This document shows positions 1 to 9,371 of a stretch of DNA of 33,136 bases, piece by piece. This DNA comes from Alphaproteobacteria bacterium (GTDB lineage Bacteria > Pseudomonadota > Alphaproteobacteria > Micropepsales > Micropepsaceae), in NCBI GenBank assembly GCA_015654635.1, contig JAATGP010000034.1, forward strand, positions 1 through 33,136, written 5' to 3'. The notes under the pieces are model-generated. The model had not been told where the DNA came from and ran no database searches. It worked only from the letters and a program-made list of their open reading frames with translations. Every line of letters begins with the position of its first letter. Within the stretch, counting starts at the first letter, position 1. Made by a program: the position numbers and the translations under genes.

Positions 1-618
1 AAAGGCTCGGCGGCTTCGCTGCGCCAGGCCGGCTGCCGCGTGCTGGTCTCCGAAGTCGATCCTATCTGCGCTTTGCAGGCGGCGATGGAAGGCTATGAAG
101 TGGTCACCATGGAAGAGGCCGCGCCGCGCTCCGACATCTTCGTGACCACCACCGGCAATGTCGATGTCATCACCATCGACCATATGCGGGCCATGAAGGA
201 CCGCGCTATCGTCTGCAACATCGGCCATTTCGATTCCGAAATTCAGGTTGCCGCGCTGCGCAACTATAAATGGGACAACATCAAGCCGCAGGTCGATGAG
301 ATCGAATTCCCCGATGGCCATCGCATCATCCTGCTGAGCGAAGGCCGCCTGGTGAATCTCGGCAATGCCATGGGGCACCCCAGCTTCGTGATGAGCGCCT
401 CCTTCACCAACCAGACGCTGGCGCAGATCGAGCTTTATTGTAACCAGGGCAAATACGAGAAGAAGGTCTATGTCCTGCCGAAATTCTTGGACGAGAAGGT
501 GGCGCGTCTGCACCTCGCCAAGGTAGGCGCCAAGCTGACCGAGCTTTCCAAAGTGCAGGCCGACTATATCGGCGTGCCCCAGGTCGGCCCGTTCAAGGCG
601 GATACCTATCGCTACTAA
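1..618 (+). CDS. ahcY: S-adenosylhomocysteine hydrolase, C-terminal part (cut by window edge)
   Basis: Adenosylhomocysteinase splits S-adenosylhomocysteine into adenosine and homocysteine in the cytoplasm, removing the product that inhibits methyltransferases. The frame is open from base 1. It begins inside the NAD-binding domain ([11 protein letters not shown]) and continues through the family signature around [15 protein letters not shown], the conserved stretch TGNVDVI and the block NIGHFDSEI. It ends in the classic C-terminus FKADTYRY, whose lysine and tyrosine help close the NAD site of the partner subunit. About 205 residues are present, somewhat under half of a normal 430-470 residue enzyme, and the start lies outside the window. 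A strong terminator follows 30 bases after the stop, so this gene is transcribed separately from what follows. In alphaproteobacteria ahcY commonly lies near divL, as here. Confidence 0.97.
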   Translation, partial: KGSAASLRQAGCRVLVSEVDPICALQAAMEGYEVVTMEEAAPRSDIFVTTTGNVDVITIDHMRAMKDRAIVCNIGHFDSEIQVAALRNYKWDNIKPQVDEIEFPDGHRIILLSEGRLVNLGNAMGHPSFVMSASFTNQTLAQIELYCNQGKYEKKVYVLPKFLDEKVARLHLAKVGAKLTELSKVQADYIGVPQVGPFKADTYRY

Positions 619-647
619 CCGATCTGTTTTTTTTCCGAGCCGTACTG

Positions 648-683
648 CGCCTCTCCCTCAACCGAGGGGGAGGCGTTTTGCTT
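648..683 (+). terminator. Rho-independent terminator of ahcY
   Basis: A 12-bp stem, CGCCTCTCCCTC paired with GAGGGGGAGGCG with one G-T pair and a four-base loop, is followed by TTTTGCTTT. It lies 30 bases downstream of the ahcY stop, which is the expected position and structure for an intrinsic terminator. Confidence 0.85.
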
Positions 684-988
684 TGGGGTATGTATCGGAG
701 AAAGGGAGATCCATTTTCCGCTTTTCCCGTCTGTTTTGCGGTGCGCCTCATAAGGCATTCACACCGTCAAAAAGTCTCTTAGCGGCAGATACGAACCGCA
801 CTGATACAGGCTGTTACAAAAAGCGCAATGTGGACGCTGGCTTCCTAAAAATGAGTAATTTCCGGCGCTACCCTGGTCATCTTCCCTCAGCTATAAGGAT
901 GCCGTGGCCTCACCTTGGCCTAGCACTCATGTTGACGAAACGCCGCTCGACACGAAAATCGCGCGACGCGCCCTTGAGGAGACGGCCA
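684..988. other. Intergenic stretch, no gene seen
   Basis: Between the ahcY terminator and the ribosome-binding site at 976-981 I see no supported coding region, RNA gene or repeat. Open frames here run through without a ribosome-binding site or recognisable protein features. The stretch presumably carries the promoter of the small exported protein at 989, but I could not pick out a convincing -35/-10 pair. Confidence 0.4.
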
Positions 989-1405
989 ATGCCCTCCAGC
1001 TCTATTCAAATGGTCTTATGGGTGTCCGCTATTGCGCTCTTTCCGGCAGCGGCACAGCCCGTTTCGGGCACTACGCCAAAGCCAAGCACGGAAACGTCAA
1101 ATTCTACGCTGGATGTTCCCATAGAGGACATTGCGGCATCACCAAACGGATGCGCCGTTCTGGACAAAGATTTTCCGGGACTGCGCAAGCACGCGATGTA
1201 TGGCTTCTTCAAATCCATGTCGCTCCATCAGATTGCGGCGCTATCCAAGGGCAGGCTGACCCCAGATATGATGGCGCAGGCACGAACAGATTTGTCGACG
1301 CTCTCCTTCGCGGTTGCCCAGCCTGCCCATCAAGAGGATATCGACGACCTGGACCCCGCGCCACGCCACGACCAAGTATCCCTTGGCAGCGGCCACCCAA
1401 AATAA
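989..1405 (+). CDS. Small exported protein of unknown function
   Basis: This is a 138-residue protein whose ATG is preceded by a near-ideal ribosome-binding site, GAGGAG at 976-981, seven bases upstream. Longer in-frame starts lack one. Residues 1-25 look like a Sec signal peptide: a short N-terminus, a hydrophobic core (VLWVSAIALFPAAA) and an AxA-type cleavage site. The mature part has a Ser/Thr/Pro-rich linker and then a mainly helical segment, about residues 50-110, containing GCAVLDKDFPGLRKHAMYGF and GRLTPDMMAQARTDL, with a single cysteine. I do not recognise the family. It stands alone between the ahcY terminator and the SDR-like gene. Several overlapping open frames compete in this stretch, but only this one has both a ribosome-binding site and a signal peptide. 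A periplasmic role is inferred. Confidence 0.6.
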   Translation: MPSSSIQMVLWVSAIALFPAAAQPVSGTTPKPSTETSNSTLDVPIEDIAASPNGCAVLDKDFPGLRKHAMYGFFKSMSLHQIAALSKGRLTPDMMAQARTDLSTLSFAVAQPAHQEDIDDLDPAPRHDQVSLGSGHPK

Positions 1406-1583
1406 CCGAGGGAACGCACGCACGCGACGCAATTTGAATTTCTCAGAGTCGCCGCATTGTCGGCCACCATGGCGATGCCGGTGCGACCAACGCGTCCTGT
1501 TACCTATTATACCACGATAACGTCACTACTTTACCCGGATATCAGAGCTCCCTAGTTTGTCTCCAACCAGAGGAGACGTTTCC

Positions 1584-2480
1584 ATGCGTATATTCGTGAC
1601 GGGTGCCACGGGCTTTATCGGCATGGCCGTGACCCAAGAACTGATTGCTGCCGGACACCAAGTGCTCGGCCTTTCTCGCGGCGAAGCAAAAGCGGCAGCG
1701 TTGGCGGCGACGGGAGCCGAGGTTTATCGCGGCACGCTCGAAGATTCGGATGGCTTGAAGCGCGGAGCCGCGCAATGTGATGGCGTGATCCACCTCGCCT
1801 TCAATCATGACTTCTCGCGCTTTAAAGCCAATTGCGAGGACGACCGCCGGGTTATCGCTGCGCTGGGTGCGGCGCTGGAAGGCTCAAGCCGTCCGCTGCT
1901 CGTGACGTCTGGTACCGGCATTGCCAACACGGTGCCCGGCGAGCCAGCCAAGGAAGACAATCCAATCGTCAGCTCCGAGCATCATCCGCGTGCGGCAACC
2001 GAAGAGGAAGCAACGGCTGTCGCGGCGCGCGGCGTCAATGTTTCGGTGGTGCGCTTGCCGCAAGTGCATGATCCGGTCCACCAGGGCCTCGTCACGCCGG
2101 CGATCCGGATGTATCGGGAAAAGGGCGTCTGCGTGTATATCGGCGATGGCAGCACACGCTGGCCCGCGGCGCATTATCTGGATGTTGCCCGTCTTTATCG
2201 GCTGGCGATTGAACGGGCCGAGCCGAACGCGAAGTATCATGCGGTTGGCGAGGAAGGCGTGACCACGCGCGCCATCACCGAAACCATCGGCCGCCGCCTG
2301 AACCTGCCGGTAAAATCCATCAGCCCCGAAGAAGCACCCTCCTATCTCGGCTGGCTTGCTATGTTCGCCTCTTACGACTTGCCCGCCTCCAGCGCCCAGA
2401 CACGGCAGAAACTGGGATGGATCCCGGTTGGGCCAAGCCTCATCGCCGATCTCGAAAGGCTGCCGATCGAGGAGGGTTGA
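1584..2480 (+). CDS. Atypical SDR / NAD-dependent epimerase-like protein
   Basis: This 298-residue protein opens with the Rossmann dinucleotide-binding motif GATGFIG (residues 7-13), the G-x-x-G-x-x-G form used by extended and atypical short-chain dehydrogenases and epimerases. The following strand reads QVLGLSRG, and LLVTSGTGI fits the strand that precedes the usual catalytic region. I do not see a clear catalytic Y-x-x-x-K, so it may be a nucleotide-binding oxidoreductase of the atypical SDR class rather than a true sugar epimerase. The ATG at 1584 is chosen because AGGAG lies nine bases upstream; an in-frame start nine codons earlier lacks such a site. It converges on the aminotransferase gene with only 14 bases between stops. 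Substrate unknown. Confidence 0.8.
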   Translation: MRIFVTGATGFIGMAVTQELIAAGHQVLGLSRGEAKAAALAATGAEVYRGTLEDSDGLKRGAAQCDGVIHLAFNHDFSRFKANCEDDRRVIAALGAALEGSSRPLLVTSGTGIANTVPGEPAKEDNPIVSSEHHPRAATEEEATAVAARGVNVSVVRLPQVHDPVHQGLVTPAIRMYREKGVCVYIGDGSTRWPAAHYLDVARLYRLAIERAEPNAKYHAVGEEGVTTRAITETIGRRLNLPVKSISPEEAPSYLGWLAMFASYDLPASSAQTRQKLGWIPVGPSLIADLERLPIEEG

Positions 2481-2494
2481 AGATCACCAAACCA

Positions 2495-3646
2495 TCACCT
2501 CTTCAGATAGGCCTCCAGCCGCTCCAGCGCCTCTGCAATCACCGCCCGCTTTTTGCAGAAGGCAAAGCGGATGAAATGGTCGGGCTTGGCGCCTTGCATA
2601 AAGGCTGAGAGAGGGATGGCGGCGACGCCCGCTTCGCGCACCAGGCGCAGGCAGAAATCGCTGTCGGGTTCGTTTGTCAGGGCGCGGATATCGGCGGTGA
2701 GAAAATAGGTGCCTTCGCAAGCCAGCGGTTGGAAGCCGAGTTGGGTCAGGCCCGCTTTGAGCAGATCCCGTCGCGCCTGAAGATCAGCATTCAGGCCGAG
2801 GGTGAAATCCATCTGGGTTTCCAGCGCGAAGGCAATGCCGCGCTGCAACGCCGGGGGTGTCGTAAAGGTGAGGAATTGGTGCGCCTTGGCCACCACGTCG
2901 ATGAGCGGCGCGGCGCCCATCACCCAGCCCACCTTCCAACCCGTGAGCGAAAACATCTTGCCCGCCGAGCCGATGCGCAACGTGCGCGCCGCCATGCCGG
3001 GTAGCGCCGCCAACGCGAGATGCTGCCGCCCATCAAAGACGAGATGCTCATAAACCTCATCACAGATGGCGACCGCATCGGTTTCGCTGAGCACCCGCGC
3101 CACGGCCGCCAATTCCTCGGCATCGAAGACGCGGCCGATGGGGTTCATCGGAGTGTTGAGAACGAGCGCAGCGGTGTTGGGCGTGATGGCCCTACGCAGC
3201 GCGTCCTCCGTCAGCCGCCAATCGGGTGGCGCCAGCGCAATGGTGCGGACAGTGGCGCCCGAGGCCTCGGCAATGGGGCGATAGGAATCGTAAGAAGGAT
3301 CGATCAGCACCACCTCACTGCCCTTTGGCGCGAAGGCGAGGATGGCGGCGGTGAGCGCCTCGGTAGCGCCCGAGGTGACCACAATCTCGGTGGCGGGGTC
3401 ATAGGTGAGGCCATAAAAGCGCTGTGCGTGTGCCGCCAGAGCCCCACGCAAATCGGCAAGGCCCCGCATCGGCGGATATTGGTTGGATTCGGTGATCAGC
3501 GCGTTTGCCGCCGCTTGGCGGATGGCCTCGGGGCCGTCCTCATCGGGAAAGCCCTGCCCCAAATTGACCGCGCTATGCTGATTGGCCAGCGCCGACATCA
3601 CGGTGAAAATCGTGGTCGGTAGTTCAGCGAAAACCGGATTGCTCAG
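2495..3646 (-). CDS. PLP-dependent class I/II aminotransferase, probable CTG start
   Basis: This is a fold-type I aminotransferase. Visible marks are the N-terminal substrate loop NLGQGFPDEDGP, the phosphate-side motif TSGATEAL, NTPMNPIGRVF, the aspartate of CDEVYEHLVF, and the Schiff-base lysine in SAGKMFSLTGWKVGW; a conserved arginine follows near the C-terminus (FIRFAF). The pattern is that of the kynurenine/methionine aminotransferase-like subgroup, but substrate cannot be read from sequence. Relatives usually begin about M-x-N-P-x-F-x-x-L-P-T-T-I-F. That point corresponds to a CTG at 3646-3644, preceded by AGGAG with a seven-base spacer, giving 383 residues. A GTG at 3721 would add 25 Arg/Pro-rich residues and has no visible ribosome-binding site. 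I therefore favour the CTG. The gene is divergent from divL. Confidence 0.88.
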   Translation of the reverse strand: MSNPVFAELPTTIFTVMSALANQHSAVNLGQGFPDEDGPEAIRQAAANALITESNQYPPMRGLADLRGALAAHAQRFYGLTYDPATEIVVTSGATEALTAAILAFAPKGSEVVLIDPSYDSYRPIAEASGATVRTIALAPPDWRLTEDALRRAITPNTAALVLNTPMNPIGRVFDAEELAAVARVLSETDAVAICDEVYEHLVFDGRQHLALAALPGMAARTLRIGSAGKMFSLTGWKVGWVMGAAPLIDVVAKAHQFLTFTTPPALQRGIAFALETQMDFTLGLNADLQARRDLLKAGLTQLGFQPLACEGTYFLTADIRALTNEPDSDFCLRLVREAGVAAIPLSAFMQGAKPDHFIRFAFCKKRAVIAEALERLEAYLKR

Positions 3647-4061
3647 CAGACGTCTCCTGCATGGTCTGAAGAGAAAGAGTAGCGGTACTGGCGGGGGGTG
3701 AAAAGCGCAGTGGCGGCGCACCGCCGATGCGTATCTTTCCCCCGCAGGGGGCCCAAAACGCTGTGCTGCGCATTAAGGTAAAGCGCACCTTAACAGGAGC
3801 CCGCCAAATTCTTTTGACGGTCGTTCCTTCCGTAGCCTGAGTTTTTAGTCCGCTGTTTTGACTCAGTTTTCGGATGGAGCCGCAACATCGCTCACGTTAA
3901 CCTACATCTTGGCTTTCATACTTTTTTAACTACCTTCTATTGCGTGTAGAGTTAACGCCCCTATCATCTTGATTCTGCTCTGATTCGTGGCATGGGGCCC
4001 GACTCGGAGGCAACCGGGACGGTCCCGCATGGGACACAAAAAGAAACCGGAAAAGTGGGTA
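3647..4061. other. Divergent intergenic region between aminotransferase and divL
   Basis: This region of about 415 bases must hold the promoters of both divergent genes. It has T-rich runs around 3920-3930, several TTAAC words (for example near 3897 and 3953) and a perfect 7-7-7 dyad at 3773-3793. TTAAC is half of the CtrA recognition sequence, but I found no clean TTAA-N7-TTAA pair. No small gene or RNA is supported. Confidence 0.4.
3773..3793. promoter_or_regulatory. Perfect 7-7-7 inverted repeat, possible operator
   Basis: TTAAGGT (3773-3779) and ACCTTAA (3787-3793) are exact inverted copies separated by seven bases (AAAGCGC). The dyad lies about 127 bases upstream of the probable aminotransferase start and about 270 bases upstream of divL. 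The geometry suits a dimeric DNA-binding protein. There is no U-run, so it is not a standard terminator. The binding partner is unknown. Confidence 0.45.
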
Positions 4062-6437
4062 ATGCTGAGGAGAGGGACACTCTCTGCCGCGGCTACTGCT
4101 GCCCTTTTGGCCTCACCGGCACTTGCTGCCAGCGGGTTTGAACTGGGCGAAAGCGATCTGGTGCTCACCGCGATCACGACCGGCGCGGTGGCCTTGGCGT
4201 TTGCAGCGGGCCTTTGGGCGCTGGCCGAACAGTCGGTTTCGGCCAAGCTGCGCCGCCTCTTGCGGGCGGCGAGCGCACGGCTGCGTGCTGCGGTCGGCGA
4301 ACGCGATGCCCTGATTGGCGCAGCCCGCGACGCCCTGATCGTTTGGGGCCGCGATACCGCCATGCCTATCTCCTATAACGGCGGCGAAACCATCCTCGAT
4401 TCCTGTCTGAAAGGGCCGGATGCCACCGCCCTTTCAGAAGCGCTGGATGCCCTGAGTGCACGCGGCGCCGCCTTTGTGTTACCGACACGCGATGCTGGCG
4501 GGCGGCTGCTGACGGTGCGCGGCAAAGCCGTGGGCGGACTTGCCGCGGTATGGATCGAAACCACCGCCGCCGAAGCGCGCAGCCTGGATTTCCGCGGTGT
4601 GCTGAATGCCCTGCCCGTTCCGGTGTGGTTACGCGACCGCACTCTGACGCTGATCTGGGGCAATGAAGCGTTTTTAGCGGCCTCAGGCGCGCCGGATCTG
4701 GAAACCGCGCTAAAGAACCAAAACGGCATCGACAAGACCGAGCGCGATCTGGCCGCCACCGCCAAGAGCCACGAAGAGCCGGTCGAAGCCAAACGCTATG
4801 CCGTTGTGGCCGGACAGCGCCGGGCCCTGCAACTGACCGAAATTCCGGCGGGTGCCGGCATTGTTGGCATCGCCGCGGATGTCACCGACGTGGCCGCGGG
4901 CGAAGCCAAGCTGCAACAACACATTGATGCTCATACCGACACGCTGGATAAGCTCGCCACCGCGGTCGCCATTTTCGGCCCGGACCAAAAGCTGCACTTC
5001 TATAACCGCGCTTTCGTCAAGCTGTGGGATCTGCCGGAGAAGTGGCTCGACAAACATCCCAAGGATGGCGACATCCTGGATCGGTTGCGCGAAGAGCGCA
5101 AACTGCCGGAGCAGCGCGATTTCCAAGGCTGGAAGCGCGAACGCCAGCAGATCTATCAGACCGCCCGCGAATATCCATCGGAAGACCTTTGGCATGTGCC
5201 CAGCGGCAAGACGCTGCGCGTGGTGGCCCAGCCCCATCCTTTCGGCGGGCTGACCTTCCTTTATGAGGACGTCACCGAGAAGCTTTCCCTCGAAAGCAAT
5301 TACAACACGCTGATCAAGGTGCAATCGGCGACGCTGAACACGCTGCAAGAGGGCGTGGCGGTGTTCGGGCCCGATGGCCGCCTAAAACTTTACAACGCCG
5401 CCTTCTCACGATTGTGGCTGCTGACGCCGAAGGAGCTGGCGGACGAGCCGCATGTGCGCGCCATCGCCGCAGCCTGTACGGAGAAATTCGGCGAGTCCGC
5501 TGTGTGGGAGCGCGTTATCCAGGCCATCGTCTCGGGCTCGGATATTGAACGGCGCATGGACGAGATCGAGCGCAACGACCGCTCCATTCTGGCGCCCAGC
5601 CTGTCGGCCCTGCCCGATGGCGCCACGCTCATCACCTTCACCGACGTCACCGACCGCTTCCGCATCGAGCATGTCTTGCGCGAACGCGCCGAGGCGCTGG
5701 AAGCCGCCGACCGGCTGAAGTCGGATTTCATCAAGCATGTGTCGTATGAATTGCGCACACCGCTCAACACCATCGTCGGCTTTGCCGAGCTGCTCTCGGG
5801 CGAGGATTTTGGGCCGCTGAACACGCGCCAAAGCGCCTATATGAAAGATATCGTCGCCGCCTCGAACACGCTGACGAGTCTGGTTTCCGACATTCTCGAT
5901 TTGGCTTTGGTGGAATCGGGCGCGCTGCGGCTGGAGCTCGAGCGTATCGATCTGGCCGAGATGCTGAACGATGTCGCCTCCCATGCGCGCGAATGGGGCA
6001 GCAAGGTCGGCCTCAGCCTGGAAGTGGCTTGCCCTGACGATGCCGGCGTCTTCCTCGGCGATGCGCGGCGCGTGCGCCAAGTGGTGTTCAACCTGCTCTC
6101 CAATGCCTTCAAATACACGCCATCCGGCGGGGTGATCGTTCTGGGCGGGCGTATCCAAGGCGAGGATGTGCAGATCTGGGTGCGCGACAACGGTCCCGGC
6201 ATCGCCCCCGAAATGCGCGCCAATGTCTTCGAGCGCTTCACCGCCAAATCCACGCCCGGTCAGCGCGGCGGCGCCGGACTGGGCCTTGCCCTCGTCAACC
6301 GCTTTGTCGAATTGCATGACGGCTGGGTCGAAATCGACAGCACCAAAAAGGGCACGCTGGTGCGCTGCCACTTCCCCCGCCGCATCCAAGAAACCCCACC
6401 ACCGGTCACCACGGAACGGACGCGGCAGCTGCTGTAA
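4062..6437 (+). CDS. divL: DivL-type PAS sensor pseudo-histidine kinase (tyrosine in H-box)
   Basis: DivL sits at the inner membrane and steers the CckA-ChpT-CtrA phosphorelay by binding DivK; this is known from Caulobacter. The 791-residue protein has a hydrophobic export-like N-terminus (residues 1-23), a second hydrophobic segment near residues 32-55, and PAS-like segments starting near 170 (LNALPVPVWLRD), 300 (AVAIFGPDQKLHFYNRAF) and 425 (GVAVFGPDGRLKLYNAAF). HisKA and HATPase domains follow. The H-box reads HVSYELRTPLN: Tyr562 stands where the phosphoacceptor histidine normally is, which is the DivL hallmark (Tyr550 in Caulobacter). The ATP-binding half looks intact: N-box N681, G1 DNGPGI from D709, FERF, and G2 GGAGLGLAL. 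The start is uncertain: ATG 4062 begins the export-like segment cleanly, while ATG 4029 would add 11 residues. Both ribosome-binding sites are weak. Placement near ahcY and tsaE fits divL. Confidence 0.88.
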   Translation: MLRRGTLSAAATAALLASPALAASGFELGESDLVLTAITTGAVALAFAAGLWALAEQSVSAKLRRLLRAASARLRAAVGERDALIGAARDALIVWGRDTAMPISYNGGETILDSCLKGPDATALSEALDALSARGAAFVLPTRDAGGRLLTVRGKAVGGLAAVWIETTAAEARSLDFRGVLNALPVPVWLRDRTLTLIWGNEAFLAASGAPDLETALKNQNGIDKTERDLAATAKSHEEPVEAKRYAVVAGQRRALQLTEIPAGAGIVGIAADVTDVAAGEAKLQQHIDAHTDTLDKLATAVAIFGPDQKLHFYNRAFVKLWDLPEKWLDKHPKDGDILDRLREERKLPEQRDFQGWKRERQQIYQTAREYPSEDLWHVPSGKTLRVVAQPHPFGGLTFLYEDVTEKLSLESNYNTLIKVQSATLNTLQEGVAVFGPDGRLKLYNAAFSRLWLLTPKELADEPHVRAIAAACTEKFGESAVWERVIQAIVSGSDIERRMDEIERNDRSILAPSLSALPDGATLITFTDVTDRFRIEHVLRERAEALEAADRLKSDFIKHVSYELRTPLNTIVGFAELLSGEDFGPLNTRQSAYMKDIVAASNTLTSLVSDILDLALVESGALRLELERIDLAEMLNDVASHAREWGSKVGLSLEVACPDDAGVFLGDARRVRQVVFNLLSNAFKYTPSGGVIVLGGRIQGEDVQIWVRDNGPGIAPEMRANVFERFTAKSTPGQRGGAGLGLALVNRFVELHDGWVEIDSTKKGTLVRCHFPRRIQETPPPVTTERTRQLL

Positions 6438-6443
6438 CGGCCG

Positions 6444-6812
6444 CTAGAACGAATACACTTTCTTGCTGATCAAGCGGTCGCAGGATTGCATATTCACCCA
6501 GGAGGCGAAGAAGGTTTTGGGGGAGGCGGGGCCAAGGGGGAAGGACTGCCAATGGCCATCCCTCATGCAGGTCAGCGCCAAGGCGCCTTCGGTCTGCGGC
6601 GTGAACATCACCAGCGCGAAGCTTTTTGCCTTGGCGAGCTTATCCGGTGTGCGCTCGAAGCCATGGCCATTGTCAATGACGAGAGAAATCGACGTATCCG
6701 TGCTGCCGGTGTTATGCACGACGGCGAGCGTCGTTACTTCCATAAGGAAGTAAATGATCATCGCCAGCGGCGCCCCGATGACAACAGCATAGAAGATAAT
6801 CGTCTTGCTCAT
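6444..6812 (-). CDS. Single-pass membrane protein of unknown function
   Basis: This 122-residue protein has one clear membrane segment at about residues 5-27 (IIFYAVVIGAPLAMIIYFLME). A mostly soluble domain follows, containing TGSTDTSISLVIDNG, KSFALVMFTPQ, a CMRDGHW stretch and a final SCDRL cysteine. One membrane anchor plus a beta-rich tail suggests an anchored periplasmic domain. I do not recognise the family. It converges on divL, with six bases between stop codons, and lies downstream of the small two-helix membrane protein gene, separated from it by a hairpin. Overlapping plus-strand open frames are shadows: their translations are low-complexity and Gly/His-rich. Confidence 0.75.
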   Translation of the reverse strand: MSKTIIFYAVVIGAPLAMIIYFLMEVTTLAVVHNTGSTDTSISLVIDNGHGFERTPDKLAKAKSFALVMFTPQTEGALALTCMRDGHWQSFPLGPASPKTFFASWVNMQSCDRLISKKVYSF

Positions 6813-6853
6813 ATCCGCCCCCGCCCAGCCAGCCGACTAAAGCAAAAACGGCC

Positions 6854-6888
6854 AAAGCAATCCAGTCTGCCGTGCCGTGGATTGCTTT
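6854..6888 (-). terminator. Long hairpin, likely terminator for the 65-residue membrane protein gene
   Basis: AAAGCAATCCA (6854-6864) and TGGATTGCTTT (6878-6888) form a perfect 11-bp stem with a 13-base loop. On the minus strand it lies 44 bases past the stop of the small membrane protein gene and is followed by TTT and shortly afterwards by TTTTT. On the plus strand it is followed directly by TT, extending a T-run, so it could also stop transcription in that direction. Confidence 0.65.
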
Positions 6889-6932
6889 TTCAAGGCGAGA
6901 AGCGCCCGCTTGGGACGCTCCCGGCGTGCGGG

Positions 6933-7130
6933 CTAGTTCACGCGGCCAATCCGGTATGTGGTGAGGCCGTCAAGCAGGCCGAACACGCTAAGCAACCACA
7001 GCACCACCGCAATCACCACAACGGCGTTGAGGATGCTCTTAATCTTCGAATCCATGGGAATATAATTGTTGACGAGCCAGAGCAGCACACCAACGACAAT
7101 GAGGACAATGACGAGGCTAATAAGCGGCAT
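6933..7130 (-). CDS. Thivi_2564-like small two-helix membrane protein
   Basis: This 65-residue protein consists almost entirely of two membrane helices, about residues 2-20 (PLISLVIVLIVVGVLLWLV) and 33-52 (ILNAVVVIAVVLWLLSVFG). A short loop NNYIPMDSKIK joins them and the tail is TTYRIGRVN. The pattern LLWL-x-N-x-Y-IPMD-x-KIK-x-ILN matches my memory of the widespread Thivi_2564 family; that name is from recall and not from a search. The ATG at 7130 is chosen over a start nine codons upstream because AGGAGA sits five bases before it. Function is unknown; such proteins are probably inner-membrane proteins. Confidence 0.85.
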   Translation of the reverse strand: MPLISLVIVLIVVGVLLWLVNNYIPMDSKIKSILNAVVVIAVVLWLLSVFGLLDGLTTYRIGRVN

Positions 7131-7259
7131 GGGAATCTCCTGTGGCGTCGCCAACATTACGCCGAGCCGCTGCCTTGCCGGGAGACTCGGAATGTACTCA
7201 GGGCTGGGGACGCGCCCGGTGATTTCACCGTGCCCTAGAGGTAGGATGGAAAAGCGTTC

Positions 7260-8806
<1,547 letters not shown>

Positions 8807-8896
8807 GATGGCCGGGCTATCATGGATGACAGCTTGCCGCAACGGGCGGCATGGCCCGCGTTGAGACTAGCAGCCCCGGACGCTACAAGAGAGAAA

Positions 8897-9370
8897 ATGA
8901 CGACAGATTCACCCCGCTTCATAGCAAGGCTGCACCTTGAAAGCCTGGACGATACCGCCGCTTTGGGGGCGCGAATTGCGGCCGCGCTGGTCCGCGGCGA
9001 TGTGGTGGCGCTGCGGGGTGATCTCGGCGCCGGCAAAACGGCACTGGTCCGCACGATTCTGCAAGCGCTGGGCATCAGCGGCCCTATCCCGAGCCCGACT
9101 TTTACCTTGGTGCAAAGCTATGAGACCCCGCGCCTTCTGGTGCATCATTTTGATCTTTACCGGATCGAAGATGAGAGCGAGTTGGATGAGCTGGGATTCG
9201 ATGACAGTCTTTCCGAGGGGGCGGCGCTGATCGAATGGCCGGACCGGGCCGGATCACGCCTGCCGGACGAGGCGCTGCATCTCACCTTGACCCTCCTCAG
9301 CGGCGAGGCACGGCTGGCCACATTGGAAGGCCCGGTACGTTGGGCCACCATTATCCCAAAGGATTTTTGA
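8897..9370 (+). CDS. tsaE: TsaE, ATPase for t6A tRNA modification
   Basis: TsaE is the ATPase that, with TsaB and TsaD, makes N6-threonylcarbamoyladenosine at position 37 of ANN-decoding tRNAs in the cytoplasm. The Walker A motif GDLGAGKT is at residues 41-48. The family blocks SPTFTLVQSYE, HHFDLYRIEDESELDELGFDD and ALIEWPDRAG follow. Length, 157 residues, is normal. ATG 8897 is used, with a purine-rich AGAGAGAA just upstream; the frame stays open further upstream across the divergent promoter but those residues are not part of the domain. It heads a long plus-strand gene set and is followed one base later by amgK. Confidence 0.93.
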   Translation: MTTDSPRFIARLHLESLDDTAALGARIAAALVRGDVVALRGDLGAGKTALVRTILQALGISGPIPSPTFTLVQSYETPRLLVHHFDLYRIEDESELDELGFDDSLSEGAALIEWPDRAGSRLPDEALHLTLTLLSGEARLATLEGPVRWATIIPKDF

Positions 9371-9371
9371 C

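Noticed and set aside
904..1437. Plus-strand open frame of 177 codons overlapping the small exported protein
   Set aside because: It has no ribosome-binding site, shows cysteine/arginine-rich shadow composition, and the frame starting at 989 has better signals.
5406..6389. Minus-strand open frame of 327 codons inside divL
   Set aside because: It is antisense to the conserved kinase domains; long antisense frames are expected at this GC and codon bias.
7217..7230. CGGTGA-TT-TCACCG hairpin as ferredoxin terminator
   Set aside because: The stem is only six pairs and there is no following T-run in the minus-strand direction.
6486..7238. Plus-strand open frame of 250 codons
   Set aside because: It runs antisense to two membrane-protein genes and through a terminator hairpin; the translation is Gly/His/Asn-rich with no domain.
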